A stretch of DNA of 64,000 nucleotides from Gossypium raimondii. Lineage: Eukaryota; Streptophyta; Magnoliopsida; Malvales; Malvaceae. The position numbers were made by a program, and so were the translations under genes. The notes under the pieces are model-generated. The model was given only the letters and a program-made list of their open reading frames with translations, was not told the DNA's origin and ran no database searches. Position 1 is the stretch's first letter, and the number at the start of each line of letters is the position of its first letter. Shown here one piece after another: positions 46,708 to 58,531 of this stretch. Where the stretch lies: positions 59,277,371 through 59,341,370 of the forward strand of contig NC_068567.1 of NCBI RefSeq assembly GCF_025698545.1, written 5' to 3'.

Positions 46708-48834
46708 TCAATGAACCACCAACAACGGCAATAGAAGGGAGCACTAGAATAACAGAGAAAAGGGCAAAAGAGAAAAGGGGGAAATAGTTTTCGGTAATAT
46801 TTGGGGGCGATATAAAAACCAATTACAGCATTTGTAATGGGGGGTTAGACGATCCTTGTATTGAAAATACTGAAATACGAAAAGAAAGAAAAAATTTGAG
46901 AGGTGATTAATTTGCTCCGTTTTTCTTTTTCTTTTTGCAGTTTTTTTCCTTCATTTGTTTTCTGGCTTGTTTCTTAAAATAAATAAATGAAAAAAAGAAT
47001 AGAGGAGGTTCTTACCAGCAGAGGCGCGCCGTCGGCATCGTTTGCTTCGTTTTGTCCAAATCGAAGTTAAAGGGGAGGGGGGTTTTGGCGTGAAGAGTTG
47101 GGAAGAAGATGAAACAGTTTTTGCGGCTATTGCTGCTGCAGAATAGCGTTTAAATTTGAGATTGAAAAGGGTTTTAAGCACTGATGGGGTATTTGCGATT
47201 TTAATCCTTCCATTTTATCCCATCATTTCAAAATCATTGTTGTTTGTTTTCAAAGTTTTCCATGAAATGCTGAATTTGTTTTATTTTAATCCATTGTTGC
47301 GTGGAGTTTTGGGAGGTTTGGATTAATTTCACTTTCGGTCCTCTACTGTTAACTGCGTGTTCTATTTGATCCATTGGTGTTTTATTTATTTCAGATTTTC
47401 CCCTGAAACTTCAGTTATTTTCAATTTAATCCATGATCTTTCGTTTTAAGTTTTTTTTAGTTTATTTTATTAATATAGTGGTTATAATTATTATAATTAT
47501 AATTATTATTATTATCATTATTATATTATTATTATACTTACATATATACACGCATGAGTATTTTATAATATATATGTATATATATTTTTATGTTTTTAAA
47601 TACCTATACATAATTTTTTATTTTTTATTATTTTATTTTCATAGTTTTTATATATATGTATATACATTTATATTTAATAACATTTATACGTTTCCCATGT
47701 TTTATAATTTATATATGTTTATACATTTTTATAATATGTACATATATATTTTATACTCTATTCAAAGCTATTATAAATATTTTCCATGTTTTTATATTTA
47801 CTAATATATTATATTTATACTTTTTTAAAAAATGTATAAATATATTTTATATGTGTTTTATTATTGTTTTATTCTTATGACTTATGTATTCATATAGATA
47901 TATGCATTAACATTTTATAATGCTTATGCATTTCTCTCATATCCATATACATATTTGCAAAATTCATTTATATATCATACTCATGTATACATATAATTTA
48001 AATTTAAATTTTTGTTTCATATTGCATTCACATTTTTAACATATCTTTTAAAAATATATTTTGATTTTGTCAAAACATTAAAATCATTTTTTTATCCAAA
48101 GGCTTTTAAAATATAAACGATATTCAAAGTTAGGGATTTTCGAGAAAATTGAGCCCTAACGTATTGAGTTCCGATTTTCTTTGTTAATTTCAAATAACCG
48201 AGAATATTCGTTATTCAAAATGCATAAGTTTAAAAATCATTTACGGGAACTTAATTTATGGTGTCCTAACGTATTGGGCATGACATATTACTTTCTCGAA
48301 ATGAAGATTTTCTTTAAAAAACTAAAAAGCGATATTCAAAGTTCGGGGGTTTTGAGAAATTGTACCCTAACGTATTGGGTCTCGATTTCTTTATCTAACT
48401 TGAACAATTGATTATCCTTTTCAAGTTTTATCATTTGAGTTTTAAAAAATCTTTTTAATCCTCGACATTAAGACATTAAATAATTAATTTGGTACCGATT
48501 TTTAGGCGTTACGAGGGTGCTAACCCTTCCTCGTGCGTAACTGACTCCCGAACCCATTTTCTCAAATTTCGTAGACCAAATTTGTTTTTAAGGTGGGCCG
48601 ATCACACCTAAATCACAGATCGGTGGCGACTCCAGTTTTATTTTAAAAAGTCGACAACTAAATTTTTGTTTTCAAAAAAAAGGTTTCGACAACATTCATT
48701 ACAATAAATCAAAATAATTAATAATTAAGGTTAAATATTAATTTAAAAATTCTTAATAATTTTTATATTTTATAATTAATTTTTATATTTTCATATTTAT
48801 TAACGTAATAAAATAAAGTTATAATTTTTCTTTT

Positions 48835-48955
48835 TAGTGAATTACAAGAGGAGGGCAAAGCCCTAATCGGGGAGCGACTAGTGCAACCTGAACCCAGCCC
48901 ACAGTTGGGGCGATGAACACCCTAACTATCAGACCAATACACAGGGTTCAAATAA
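48835..48955 (-). mobile_element. Possible second SINE type
   Basis: On the minus strand: GAACCCTGTGTATTGGTCTG, ATAGTTAGGGTGTTC (A-box-like), GGGCTGGGTTCAGGTTGC (B-box-like), then GGGCTTTGCCCTCCTCTTG. It is GC-richer than its surroundings. Without copies in this window I cannot confirm it. Confidence 0.35.
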
Positions 48956-49743
48956 AAGCTATAATTTGAATATAAGTCTAGTATAAAAATAGAAATTGAT
49001 TTTACCTTTTAGTTATCACTTAATAAGTGTTAGAGTTATATATCAATTAAAATTAGAATTTAGATCTATAAATAGCATCCATTAGTAGTAATTAAGAAAA
49101 ATCATCGATAAAAAGGATGAAATTACACTAGAGAACATCAAAGAGATATTCAAATGATAATGACACGGAGAACATGAGAGAGATATTAAGATCATTAGAT
49201 AGACATGTAAGATCATTTAAAAAAATATTATAAGTTGTTTCTTATGTGAGAAGCTAATACTTGTTTATACTTTCTTTTTATTTTATTTTATTAAAACTCA
49301 CATGAGAACTTGTCAATAAAACACCCATATACTATGACTACTCTACTTGATTAAGGGTCCATTTAATATTATTTCTAGAAAGCACTTTTAAGATAAAAAA
49401 CACTTTTGAAATAAAAGTATTGTTAAATAAGATACTTTCAGGGGGCCAAAAGTAAAAGCAAAAGCAAATATTTTTAACTTTTACTCAAAAGTGTTTTTGG
49501 GGTCAAAAACACCTTTGAAAAACATTGCTAAAATTAGTGCTAAACCCTCAAACCAGCTAGCTTCCAATCACCGTTGATCTACGATTCAACCAATATGCTA
49601 TGAATTTGAAACCTAAAATCATACAAAGCTATGATCATTAATTAACATATTTTATAACATAATTACATTGAGCCCTTTTCGTAGCCGAGGCCATCTACAA
49701 GCCCTTGAACAAGCACTTCTACTTTACAATATAGCTTACATGA
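48956..49743. other. Intergenic, with a possible MITE arm
   Basis: No gene is recognised. At 49360-49545, AAAGCACTTTTAAGATAAAA and the later AAAAGTGTTTTTGGGGTC/AAACACCTTTGAAAAAC phrases form weak inverted repeats typical of small hAT-like MITEs. Confidence 0.35.
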
Positions 49744-49749
49744 TTAATA

Positions 49750-49823
49750 TTGATACACACTAACTACTTGCATTGTCTCTTATCCACACACATAGGCATG
49801 GCTGATGAATTCATCGTGACCTG
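49750..49823 (-). pseudogene. Displaced ancestral 3' coding end of the ABCG gene
   Basis: On the minus strand the frame QVTMNSSAMPMC then VDKRQCK and a stop aligns with the C-terminus of the neighbouring ABCG paralogue (QVTVNPSATPSATPYCADKR then QWQ and stop, 58532-58600). Flanking non-coding bases match as well (TATTGATACAC after the stop; TTCATCGTGACCTG against TTCACCGTGACCTG). So this is the former last part of the ABCG coding sequence, now cut off from 51702 by an insertion. Confidence 0.8.
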
Positions 49824-51701
49824 TAGCGGTGAGTAAAACTTGATTCGATTAAAAAAATTAATTTTTTTCAATTTTCGAGTTAATCAAATCGAGTTGTTCG
49901 AATCATTTGAGCTAACATAAGTGATTTGATTTTCGAGTTCGAATTGAGTTGAATTTTACAATTCAAATAACAAATTGGTGTAAAAACCTTTTTAGTTCTT
50001 GTCAAGTTTGAAAATGAGCAAATTGGGCTCTCTTAACAAAAATTACAAAAAAAATTTCAAAAATCAAAATAATTTTAAAATCTAAAATATTTATAAAAAT
50101 TCAAAAAATCCTGAAAATATATAAAGGAATTTGAAAAATTAAAAATTTCGAATAATAATTTTGGGACAAAAATAAGTTAATTAATGATTCAAGTTTATCA
50201 TACTAAAGTATTTTTTATTATTTTCCTTTGAAAAAGTTTTCAAATATATTTCAAATATATGTGCTATAACATGAAATTAGTTATATTGTAATAATATTTT
50301 AATTTGCATATTTAATTTTTTAATTTAACTCGAATAATTTCACTCAATTCGACTGATTCGAATTTCACTTCATTCGACTCGATTTGAAAATTTTCAAATT
50401 GAGTTAGGATGATAAAATATGACTCGTCAAATCGATTAACTCGAAATTATTCACTTGATTCAATTGAACGCTTGATGCCCACGAAACCAACTAAAAATTC
50501 GACTAAGGCAAGTGTACATATCAATTAATAGTATAGCTATGGTGACCAAAGGTATCGTTCTCACAAAAAAACTAAAAGTACTAGTAATTACCGTCTTTTT
50601 ATTATTTAATTGATAAATTAGAGTGATTAATTAAAGTAAAAAGCAACTAAACTAATTGATTACGAACGCGACAAAGAACAAATCAAAAAAATAACCGATT
50701 AACAACCAATAATTAAAACAATATTAAGGAAAGAATTCACCTAGACTTCATTTGTCACTATCAATCTAAATTACGCAATTTATTTACTTAGTATCTTGAT
50801 CTATAGAAATCTCTAAATTATGCTAATATCTCTTTCAAGAGCAATTGACTTTAGGTTGATTAATTAATTTTTTAAAATTAAAACCCTATTATTACCTTAA
50901 CTCAATTTATGGATTTCTCTATTAGGTTTGACTCTAATTCGGAGATTTATGTTGTCCTATTTTTAGAATTGCATGCAACTTCACTCAATTATGCTAAATC
51001 TACTATTAAACATGGTGTATTGCTCCTCCGATTTAAGCACATAAAAATGAATCAATAATCTAAAAATATTAAACCAAGATTTAAACTGCATAATTAAGAA
51101 CAAGATCTAAGTTTTTATTATGTAAAATAAAAATTAAAAGACAAAATTCACCACTAGGTTGATCTCCTTAGTTATTTAGAAAATTAGTTCATACTTACAA
51201 ATAAAAATCCCGGAGACAATATATCTGAAGGAAAAAAAACTCATTACAATCTCCTTATAAATCAATTGAATGTCTTTAATCTTGACGGAAATATGCTTTA
51301 ATGGTGTTTTTTTGAGTTGTTTTCTTGAATATCCTATGATGACTTTCTTCTATCTTCTTATATTTTTGTCATATATATGTCCTAAAATGCCTAAAAACCT
51401 AAAAATTACGTTTTTTCGCTGTTCAGAGTGTAAATTCGTGCAATCGACAAGACCTGCCACACGGCCGTATGGCAGGCCGTGTCGAATGGGTTAGCCCATG
51501 TGACTCTTGTACCTTACTTCGATTTTTCGATTTTCGCTCATTTTGCTCTCAAATGTTCTTTAATATAAAAACATAAATTTAAATGATTAAAAGTATAAAA
51601 TTTATGGTTAAGATCGAATAATCACAAAAAATATATATATATATATATTAAAAATAAGATTAAAATATGTTACTTTTAATATTTATCATCGCTCACCCCT
51701 A
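49824..51701. mobile_element. hAT-like insertion in the ABCG 3' coding end (with further nested DNA)
   Basis: Ends: TAGCGGTGAG at the left and, as reverse complement, TAGGGGTGAG at the right, a near-perfect 10-bp terminal inverted repeat. It is flanked by 8-bp repeats GTGACCTG (49816-49823) and CTGACCGG (51702-51709), six of eight matching, the hAT target size. The paralogue at 58532 has one copy, GTGACCTG, at the same place, i.e. the empty site. Bases 49824-50480 form a fold-back rich in TCGAGTT/AACTCGA phrases. Bases 50480-51640 are unassigned, contain no gene, and are probably a second insertion. Confidence 0.75.
51450..51485. repeat. CACGGCCGT...GGCCGTGT palindromic motif
   Basis: CCACACGGCCGTATGGCAGG followed by CCGTGTCG forms an imperfect palindrome in AT-rich DNA. 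Similar phrases are frequent in cotton repeats as far as I recall, so it is a weak taxonomic hint. Confidence 0.4.
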
Positions 51702-54068
51702 CTGACCGGGGCTTTGTCCTTCCAAGTTGCCGACATGAATTTTCCGATCACCGCTTTTTCCTTCTCAGTTGTCTTGTTGATGATCAAGAACAATACCCGA
51801 TAAAGCACAATCATTGCAAACAAGATAGCAAGATCAACCCACTTAGAGTATGCCATTTCAAAACGCCAAGTTCGCTTCAAAATGTCTTCACCAGTAATGG
51901 TTGGGGAGCTTCCATTTCCAGCTTGAACATTGGGAAAAGTCAGGCCTACAAACTCGTTCTTAAACAGTCCCTGATATGCATACTTGTGGAAAGCGATGTA
52001 GTACAAGGGAAATTTAAACACTGGCTTGGGAAGATCAGAGGGTAATCGGAAGAAACCGCCAACCAAGATCATTAGCCCTTGAATTCCAGCACCCACTATG
52101 ATTCCCATCAGGAAATTGGGTACCACACTAGCTACAATCATCATTAAGCTCTCTACCAACATCATGCAAGCGAATAATATGATGACGAAGAACAAGAAAT
52201 GTTGATATCCATGGTGAAGTCCTGGAAGGAAATATGTAATTGCGCCTGGAATGAGTGCTACCATTGCCAAGAATGGCAGAGAAGATAACGTATTTCCGAT
52301 GACGAAGGGAGTGACACCGTAGTGCCCATTTAGTCTTTCACGTTCGAATACCTTCATTTCCTCTACAAAAGAAGGGAATCCACCAATGGCCATGAAGGTT
52401 AGAAATGTTGCCACAAACATCAACAGTGAACCTCTAGCCTGAAAAAAAAAACCCCTTATATGATCACTTGCAGTGTTGAAATCGGTCAATCAATATTATG
52501 TATTCATTTACGAACCTGGATTGATCCATTGTCCAGCCCGATGTGGCTAAACACAGAGCCAAGTACAATAGCAAGTGAAATATAGATACCTAGACGCAAC
52601 CAATAGTAGCCAAGGTCACGAGACATGTTAATGAAAGATCTTCTGGTAAGGACATGGCATTGGGTGAAGAGCCCAGACCGCCTTTTACTTTTCTGCAATG
52701 CTCCACCACCCTGACAGGCACCATAATCACATATCCAATATATATGTTCAATCCCTTTATATTATCCATTTTAGATCTACTCGGAGAGGGAAAAAAATAA
52801 TGAGCTGCTATCAACTAACCTGTTTACAAATCTGAGCAATCTCTTTCTGAACCATTTGGTATATATCTGAAGACTTATATGACTTCACTAGGATATCAAT
52901 AACTTCCTCTGTGGGGATTCCATTAGCAAACCCTAGCTCAATATCCTGTTTAAAATTGCAAAACGTCAGACTGGATACTTTATTTACGTTGGGAAATATT
53001 TGTAAACTAGTTTCTGAAGAGGGAGAATATATACCTTGCCAAAATCCTTGTTAATGGTTTTGAGGAAGTGATCAGATGGGTTCTGGAAACTCGGGCAAGG
53101 GAATCCATTTAAAGCAAAAAACTACATATTATTTAGAAAAATAGGAGGGATTAGATGTTTTGCCATGTATATAATATTATATTATGCTAGTGAAAAAGAT
53201 CATACTTCGTTTGCTGCAGAAACAGGACCAAAGTACACAGTTTTGCCTGAAGATAAAAGGTAAAGATTGGTGAATAGTTGAAATACTTCAGCACTAGGCT
53301 GATGCATGGATGCAATGATTGTTATTCCAATATTATCTTTCTGATTCAGGCTTGCGATTCTGCTCATCACATAATATGAAGCAGCGCTGTCAAGCCCACT
53401 AGTGGGTTCATCCAAGAACAAAAGCATAGGGTGTGTCAATATTTCAATGCAAATGCTAACTCTCCTCTTTTGGCCACCGCTTAATCCCTTAGCACCCCAC
53501 CCACCAATCCGAGTATCCATGGCGTCTTGCAAACCCATTTCTCTGATCGTTTTTTCGGCTCTCTCCTTCTTCTCAGATTTGGCCATTGTATCTGGTAACT
53601 GAAGCTGAGCAGAGGAGTAAACAGCTTCTCTTACAGTCAGTGTTGTAATCAACGCATCGTCTTGGGTTACATATGCCTGCACGGCAGTAATTAATTTTAT
53701 TTGCATGAAAAGGGTGATAACTTTTTAATGAAATTCCTTACAGATGTTCCATAAGCCAAGGCTTGTTTACGTCCGTTGAAAAGAATATCTCCTTCTTGCC
53801 TTGTTTTGGGACTCCGTCTCCCTGCTAAGGTATCAAGAAGTGTGGACTTGCCACACCCCGAAGGACCCATTACGGCCAACAGCTCACCAGGGTGGGCGTA
53901 GCCAGCCAGGCCCTGAAGGATCGGTCTTCCACCAGCAACCGTGACCCACAAATCGTCCCAAGTCAAGAACACTCCATCCTCCATGAAGATGTTACTTCGG
54001 CTACCTGTGTTACTCCCTGGCATTGGATTAAGGTTTTCAGCCTTGCAGATTTCTGGTCCACCCTGCAT
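51686..54068 (-). CDS. Half-size ABC transporter, ABCG (WBC) family
   Basis: Six exons on the minus strand: 53742-54068, 53206-53676, 53035-53121, 52820-52945, 52516-52710 and 51686-52438. They total 1959 nt (652 residues) and phases agree. The N-terminal ATPase has Walker [11 protein letters not shown]-loop VTQDD, signature LSGGQKRR and Walker [22 protein letters not shown] follows. The C-terminal half has six predicted membrane helices, e.g. [20 protein letters not shown] and [16 protein letters not shown]. Such half-transporters dimerise and export lipids, hormones or other small molecules; the substrate cannot be told here. The start (54068) is the most plausible ATG but is not certain. 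The last codons (part of SRGER and TGA) come from a transposon insertion that removed the ancestral tail of about 20 residues. Confidence 0.9.
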
Positions 54069-55184
54069 TACTGGTTCTAATATACGAAAAGAAGTTACCG
54101 TAGTTAATGTAACTAAGATAAAAATGTTATGGGGCAAACGAGAAATATATATACTGTATTTATAATGGGATCTTAGTGTGGAACTGTGGATTTACATATA
54201 TATATTCAATGTTAAATTACTTTCTTCGACCACAAATCAAAACAGCCATGGACTATACAAGATATTTGGAGGAGCATATGTTTCACTGTACGAGATTCCT
54301 TTAGTACGAAAACAAAAATCAGTTCATGTCAAACAGTTAAAATAAATAGACTGGTGGTGATTATTGATTAACCCATCACATTATCCCTGGTGGGTTGTTG
54401 ACGCTTTCAAAGAAAAAAAGCAGTATCTACTGTTAGTACCAAAAAAAAAAAAAAAAAAGCAAGCGTCCCGTGCTTCTTATGGTGATTTTTCTCATTGAGA
54501 GGAACCGCCGAGCTGGCTGAGAATAACGCCAAAGGAGGCGGGTTCACTGTTAGTGTGTAATTATAATATCCAGAAACTTCATCAGGTAGTCAATACCTTC
54601 TGCGGAAAATAATGTTATTCAATTTTGAAGGATTTACGCATTATTCTCTTATTTAATGATTAATAAAAAATTATAGATAGTTCAGTATTATATTAAAAGA
54701 ATAAATAGATAAGAATTTATAATGAGATTAATGTTAAATTTTTTAAGTATTACATATACATTTATATTTCTGTATTTTTTAACTATTTATTTTATTGTGC
54801 AAGTATGATTGAATTAATATCACGAGTTTGTTAACACCAACTCATTTTAAAAATTACTAAAATAATTCTTTATATATTTTAAATAAGTTATATGATTACT
54901 AGAGTACTTTTATATTTTTCTTATTTTAAAAACAATAAAAAAGTTGCAAATATTGAGCATTAAACTTACATCAACGTTTATATGATCTTTTTTATCACTT
55001 AAACCAAAGTGATATTTTAATATTTTAAACATTTTAATTTTATTAAATAAATTGTTTCACCTATATATACACATATTATTATTTAAGTGTGTGAGTCAAT
55101 TGGTGGAATGAAGTCAACTTAACATCAACTTAGTTAAGGAAATTACTAAAATAACTTTATCTATCATACTATTATTTAGGGAAA
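54069..55184. other. ABCG 5' flank and AT-rich spacer
   Basis: Contains the presumed ABCG promoter/5' UTR. An A-tract of about 17 lies near 54440-54458. No other gene is recognised. Confidence 0.4.
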
Positions 55185-55345
55185 CTATATAAATAGTCAC
55201 CCAACTATGCCTACGTTCCTGTTTTGGTCACCCGACTTTAAAATTTTTCAATTTAGGCACTAATACTTGAATTTGTTCTTGTTTTGGTCACCCGCCATTA
55301 AATTGATGACAAAAAGCCATTTTCTAATTGGTATAATAACACAAT
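55185..55345. repeat. Single arm with GGTCACCCGAC motifs
   Basis: ATAAATAGTCACCCAACTAT, TTGGTCACCCGACTTTAAA and TTGGTCACCCGCCATTAAA resemble the ends of the fold-back elements at 2917 and 9446. Only one arm is seen. Confidence 0.4.
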
Positions 55346-55639
55346 TAGTCCTCAATACTTATATATTTTATCAATTTGATCCTAATTCTAAAATAATTCA
55401 ATAAATTTAACCCTTCACATTTACAAATTCTATCAATTTGATCCTTAAAATTCTTAACCAAATTTTTCAGCTTTTAAAACAACGGCATTCCTCAACTATT
55501 AATTGTTTTATTTATGGTTGAAATCATCCAATTTGATAAATAACCCTTTTTTGTTTATATTTTTAAGAAGTTAGTGCTAGAAATTAACTAAACACCATTA
55601 AAATAATAGAAAATAATATAATATATAATAAAAATATAT

Positions 55640-56300
55640 ATAATTTACTATTCTACAGTGTATCCCTCAACCACCTTGAGACTTTCCTTTATATCACCAA
55701 TGAAATCCTCAAGTTTGACAACCCTACCTTCCAAAGTTGACAACATATCCATTGATCTTCCTGCATTCCTGATCCTCTCACGGGTCTCTAGTGGGACATT
55801 TCGATCCTTTGCTTCTTTCTCCATCTCAACTTGACACCTTACGAAACTTGACTCATGATAGTAACTGTACGGCCATAGGCAATAACTTTGCTTCAAATCC
55901 ATCTAAGCCAGCCTAATTCTAAAAAAAAAAATTCTCAAAAAAAAATATTACAAATGAGGGGGCACACCTCTATTTATAGTTGAGCTCCCTTAGATCCAAC
56001 GATACATTTTAAATTATATCTACAACTGATATTAAAATCTATTTACAAGATGAGAGTCCTAAGAGATTTAAACACTCCATAATATTATCCTTTAGGATTA
56101 CAAAACAACTACCTTGGTAACTCTAAATTATTGGTGTGTTTCATCGGGCCACCAAATTTCAAGTAGATGAGTTTCCTTTGATGTTCCAATCAAACCAGTC
56201 CAAATGGGTTAAATGCATCCAATTTAATCAATTGACTTCATTATGCAGTTTTATGTTCTATAGTCACAAACTTTAATTCGCGGCCCATGACAAATACATG
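55640..56300 (-). pseudogene. Relic of the gag-protease-only retrotransposon family (gag start and 5' LTR)
   Basis: On the minus strand 55648-55800 encodes PLETRERIRNAGRSMDMLST followed by LEGRVVKLEDFIGDIKESL, which parallels METRGRARKASRSRDLISTL and KDQVVTLEESIGDVKE of the nested element. Upstream (55850-56300) the DNA resembles its LTR: ACGGCCATAGGCAATA, ATGAGGGGGCACACCTCTAT then TTATAGTTGAG, ATCGGGCCACCAAATTTCAA. It is strongly diverged and truncated inside gag. Confidence 0.6.
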
Positions 56301-56684
56301 TTTGATAAATATTCTAGTTATTATAATTTATTTGACTGAGTTAGGTGTGATGAGTTAAATGACACTAACTCAACTAGCTCAAGTATAACAAAAACTAATG
56401 AAATTTAAAAATAGGACAAAGGAAAATTATTTAACTAAACCATTTTATGTGTATTTGATAGGAAAAATTATATTTCATGGTACGTGATAACACAAGATTA
56501 TCAATTAGATGTACGTTCTAAAATTTGAATTGAATTTAACATGTTATACACTTGACAATTAATAATACTAGAGGTGCATGGTATACGTTAATTTAATAAA
56601 ATCAAATATTATGGAGATTAATATGATTAATCTTTAAAATGTCGTCATAAATTTTGTTGATTGAATTTTAGTTGAATTAATATG
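56301..56684. other. AT-rich spacer
   Basis: No gene is recognised. Confidence 0.3.
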
Positions 56685-56830
56685 GGTATTATTGTCAATG
56701 CAGAATATAGGGGTTCGAGTGCGTTGAAGTACATTATCTTCTTATTTACGAGTTGATGAAATACTATGAATTATAAACATTGTGTCAAATAAAATAAATA
56801 TAATTAAAAAAATACCATTAAATTTTGGAA
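56685..56830 (+). mobile_element. SINE, plus strand
   Basis: GAATTAATATGGGTATTATT, GTCAATGCAGAATATAGGGG, TTCGAGTGCGTTGAAGTACA, TTATCTTCTTATTTACGAG and a tail ATTGTGTCAAATAAAATAAA. Same order as the other copies. Confidence 0.55.
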
Positions 56831-57879
56831 CTCGTATAATTCTTTGAATACCATAGGAATTTGGAAATGACCCTTTTTCTTTTCTGAAAGCGAAATTCGA
56901 AAATGACTTCTTTTTTTCTCTTAATTCACGAAAATGACCAAATGAGTGATAAAGGGGGATGAATCAAAAGTTCTTCAATTCACGAAAATGACCAAATGAG
57001 TGATAAAAGGGGAATAAATCAAAAGTTCTTCACTGATAATATATATATATATATATATTTGATAAAACAAAAACTGAAAGTACTCAAATTGTTCCTACAA
57101 TATCAAAGGCATCATTTGTTTTGTCTCTATAAATGAGTTCTTATAAAGAGTGTTGAGATGCTGAGAATTGTGACACTAGGCATGGAGATTGTACATTCAT
57201 AAATTATGGTTGGTTGGGTTCATGTAGGCCATTCGCCATTGAAACTCGAGGTTAAAAACGAGCGTACACTTTGAGAATTATTGGAAAAATTATAATTTTT
57301 TAAAAAAATTGAGACATATTCTTGATTGGTAAAGGTGGATAGTTCAATCATAAAATCATAGTATTATATTCTACTTCATGAGACATTTATAACGGTATAT
57401 CATATGCTCAAAATGATTGAGAGATGAATGAGAGATTTATGCTCAAAATAAGGTACTTGGAAATATTTGTTCAGGAAAAAAAAAACTTAGATCTCACATT
57501 GGTTAAATACCAAGTATGAGATATGTATATATGAGAGAATCCACTTGAAAGATGATTGAATAACTAAGTTTGAAACTTTGTCTTATGTGTAGGGGGTATA
57601 GATCCAAACCCATTGGGGTTGGCACCACATGTATAGCATGGGTGATGCGAAATGTTTGGATTAGTTGGGCCTAAAGTAGTTTTAAATTTTAAATTTTGAA
57701 AAGGAAAGTAACCAAATTATTGAAATTAAAAGTACAAAAAAAGAAGAAGCAAATTCCTATTTTATGAAGAGTACGAGAACTTATGACATATTTTAACCCC
57801 AATGATGAATAAACAATGCAACTATAATAATACTGTTAACCCTTAAATAGGAAGATAAAAAGAAGATGTTCCATACTAA
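56831..57879. other. Intergenic, no gene recognised
   Basis: A 46-bp phrase containing TTCACGAAAATGACCAAATG and GAGTGATAAA is repeated in direct order (starts near 56926 and 56981). An (AT)n tract is at 57037-57057. No gene is recognised. Confidence 0.4.
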
Positions 57880-57884
57880 TGGAT

Positions 57885-58455
57885 TCGGGTTTCAATGCAC
57901 GAGATCTTGTAGCACTTACTAATGAGTCCTATCAATTAGTATTACATAGACACTAATACAATTATAGACACTAATACAATTAGATAGGTAGGGGATTCTT
58001 ATTTGTACAAATGGTACTTCGAGCTTGGAACGAGCATGAAGAAATTAACGATACTTCTTTATCTTTTGAGTTGTTCTGCCGAATTGGTCGCTCAAGACCT
58101 TTGGTCTCTACTCGGACCCGATGAAAAAATAGGATCACTTCTTATGGGTTCGTTGAGAATAATTCTGATTTAGTTCATGGCCTATTAGAAATAGAAGATG
58201 CTCTGGTGGGATCCTCACGGACAGAAAAAGATTATGGTCAGTTTGATAATGCTCGAGTGACATTGCTTCTTCGGTCCGAGCCGAGGAACCCCCTATATAT
58301 GATGCAAAACGGATCTTGTTCTATCATTGATCAAAGAAATTTCTATAAAAAATACGAATCGGAGTTTGAAGAAGGGAAGGAGAAGGAGTACTCGACCCGT
58401 AACAAATAGAGGAAGATTTATTCAATCACATAGTTTGGACTCCTAAGATATGATA
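57885..58455 (+). pseudogene. ycf2: Nuclear copy of chloroplast ycf2 with an internal deletion
   Basis: The plus strand gives, in order, an ARDLVALTNE-like segment (57897-57925) and DTNTI repeats (57950-57985). After a jump come [39 protein letters not shown] and [40 protein letters not shown] and [15 protein letters not shown]. This is the C-terminal third of plastid Ycf2. The piece between DTNTIR and GDSYLY is deleted, and a short ACACTAATACAATTA phrase is duplicated at the joint. Frameshifts and stops are present. Confidence 0.85.
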
Positions 58456-58531
58456 ATTTCAACCAAACTAAAACTTGGTTAGCAACTATATTTGTTGTAA
58501 CGTATGAAAAAAAACTATTGATACACCCTGA

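Larger units (their letters stand above)
42989..48692 (+). mobile_element. Solo LTR of a Ty3-gypsy element, interrupted by a nested element
   Basis: It starts TGTAATACCCAATTATTGCC and ends GGTTTCGACA, flanked by a perfect 5-bp direct repeat ACATT (42984-42988 and 48693-48697). The sequence between is LTR only (42989-43226 and 46708-48692, about 2.2 kb together) plus the nested element. Target duplication with a single LTR indicates LTR-LTR recombination that removed the internal part. Related to, but clearly diverged from, the LTR at 36013-38498. Confidence 0.75.

Noticed and set aside
36013-48692. One giant gypsy element with two LTRs
   Set aside because: The two LTRs are clearly diverged and the right one has its own perfect ACATT duplication, so they are separate insertions.
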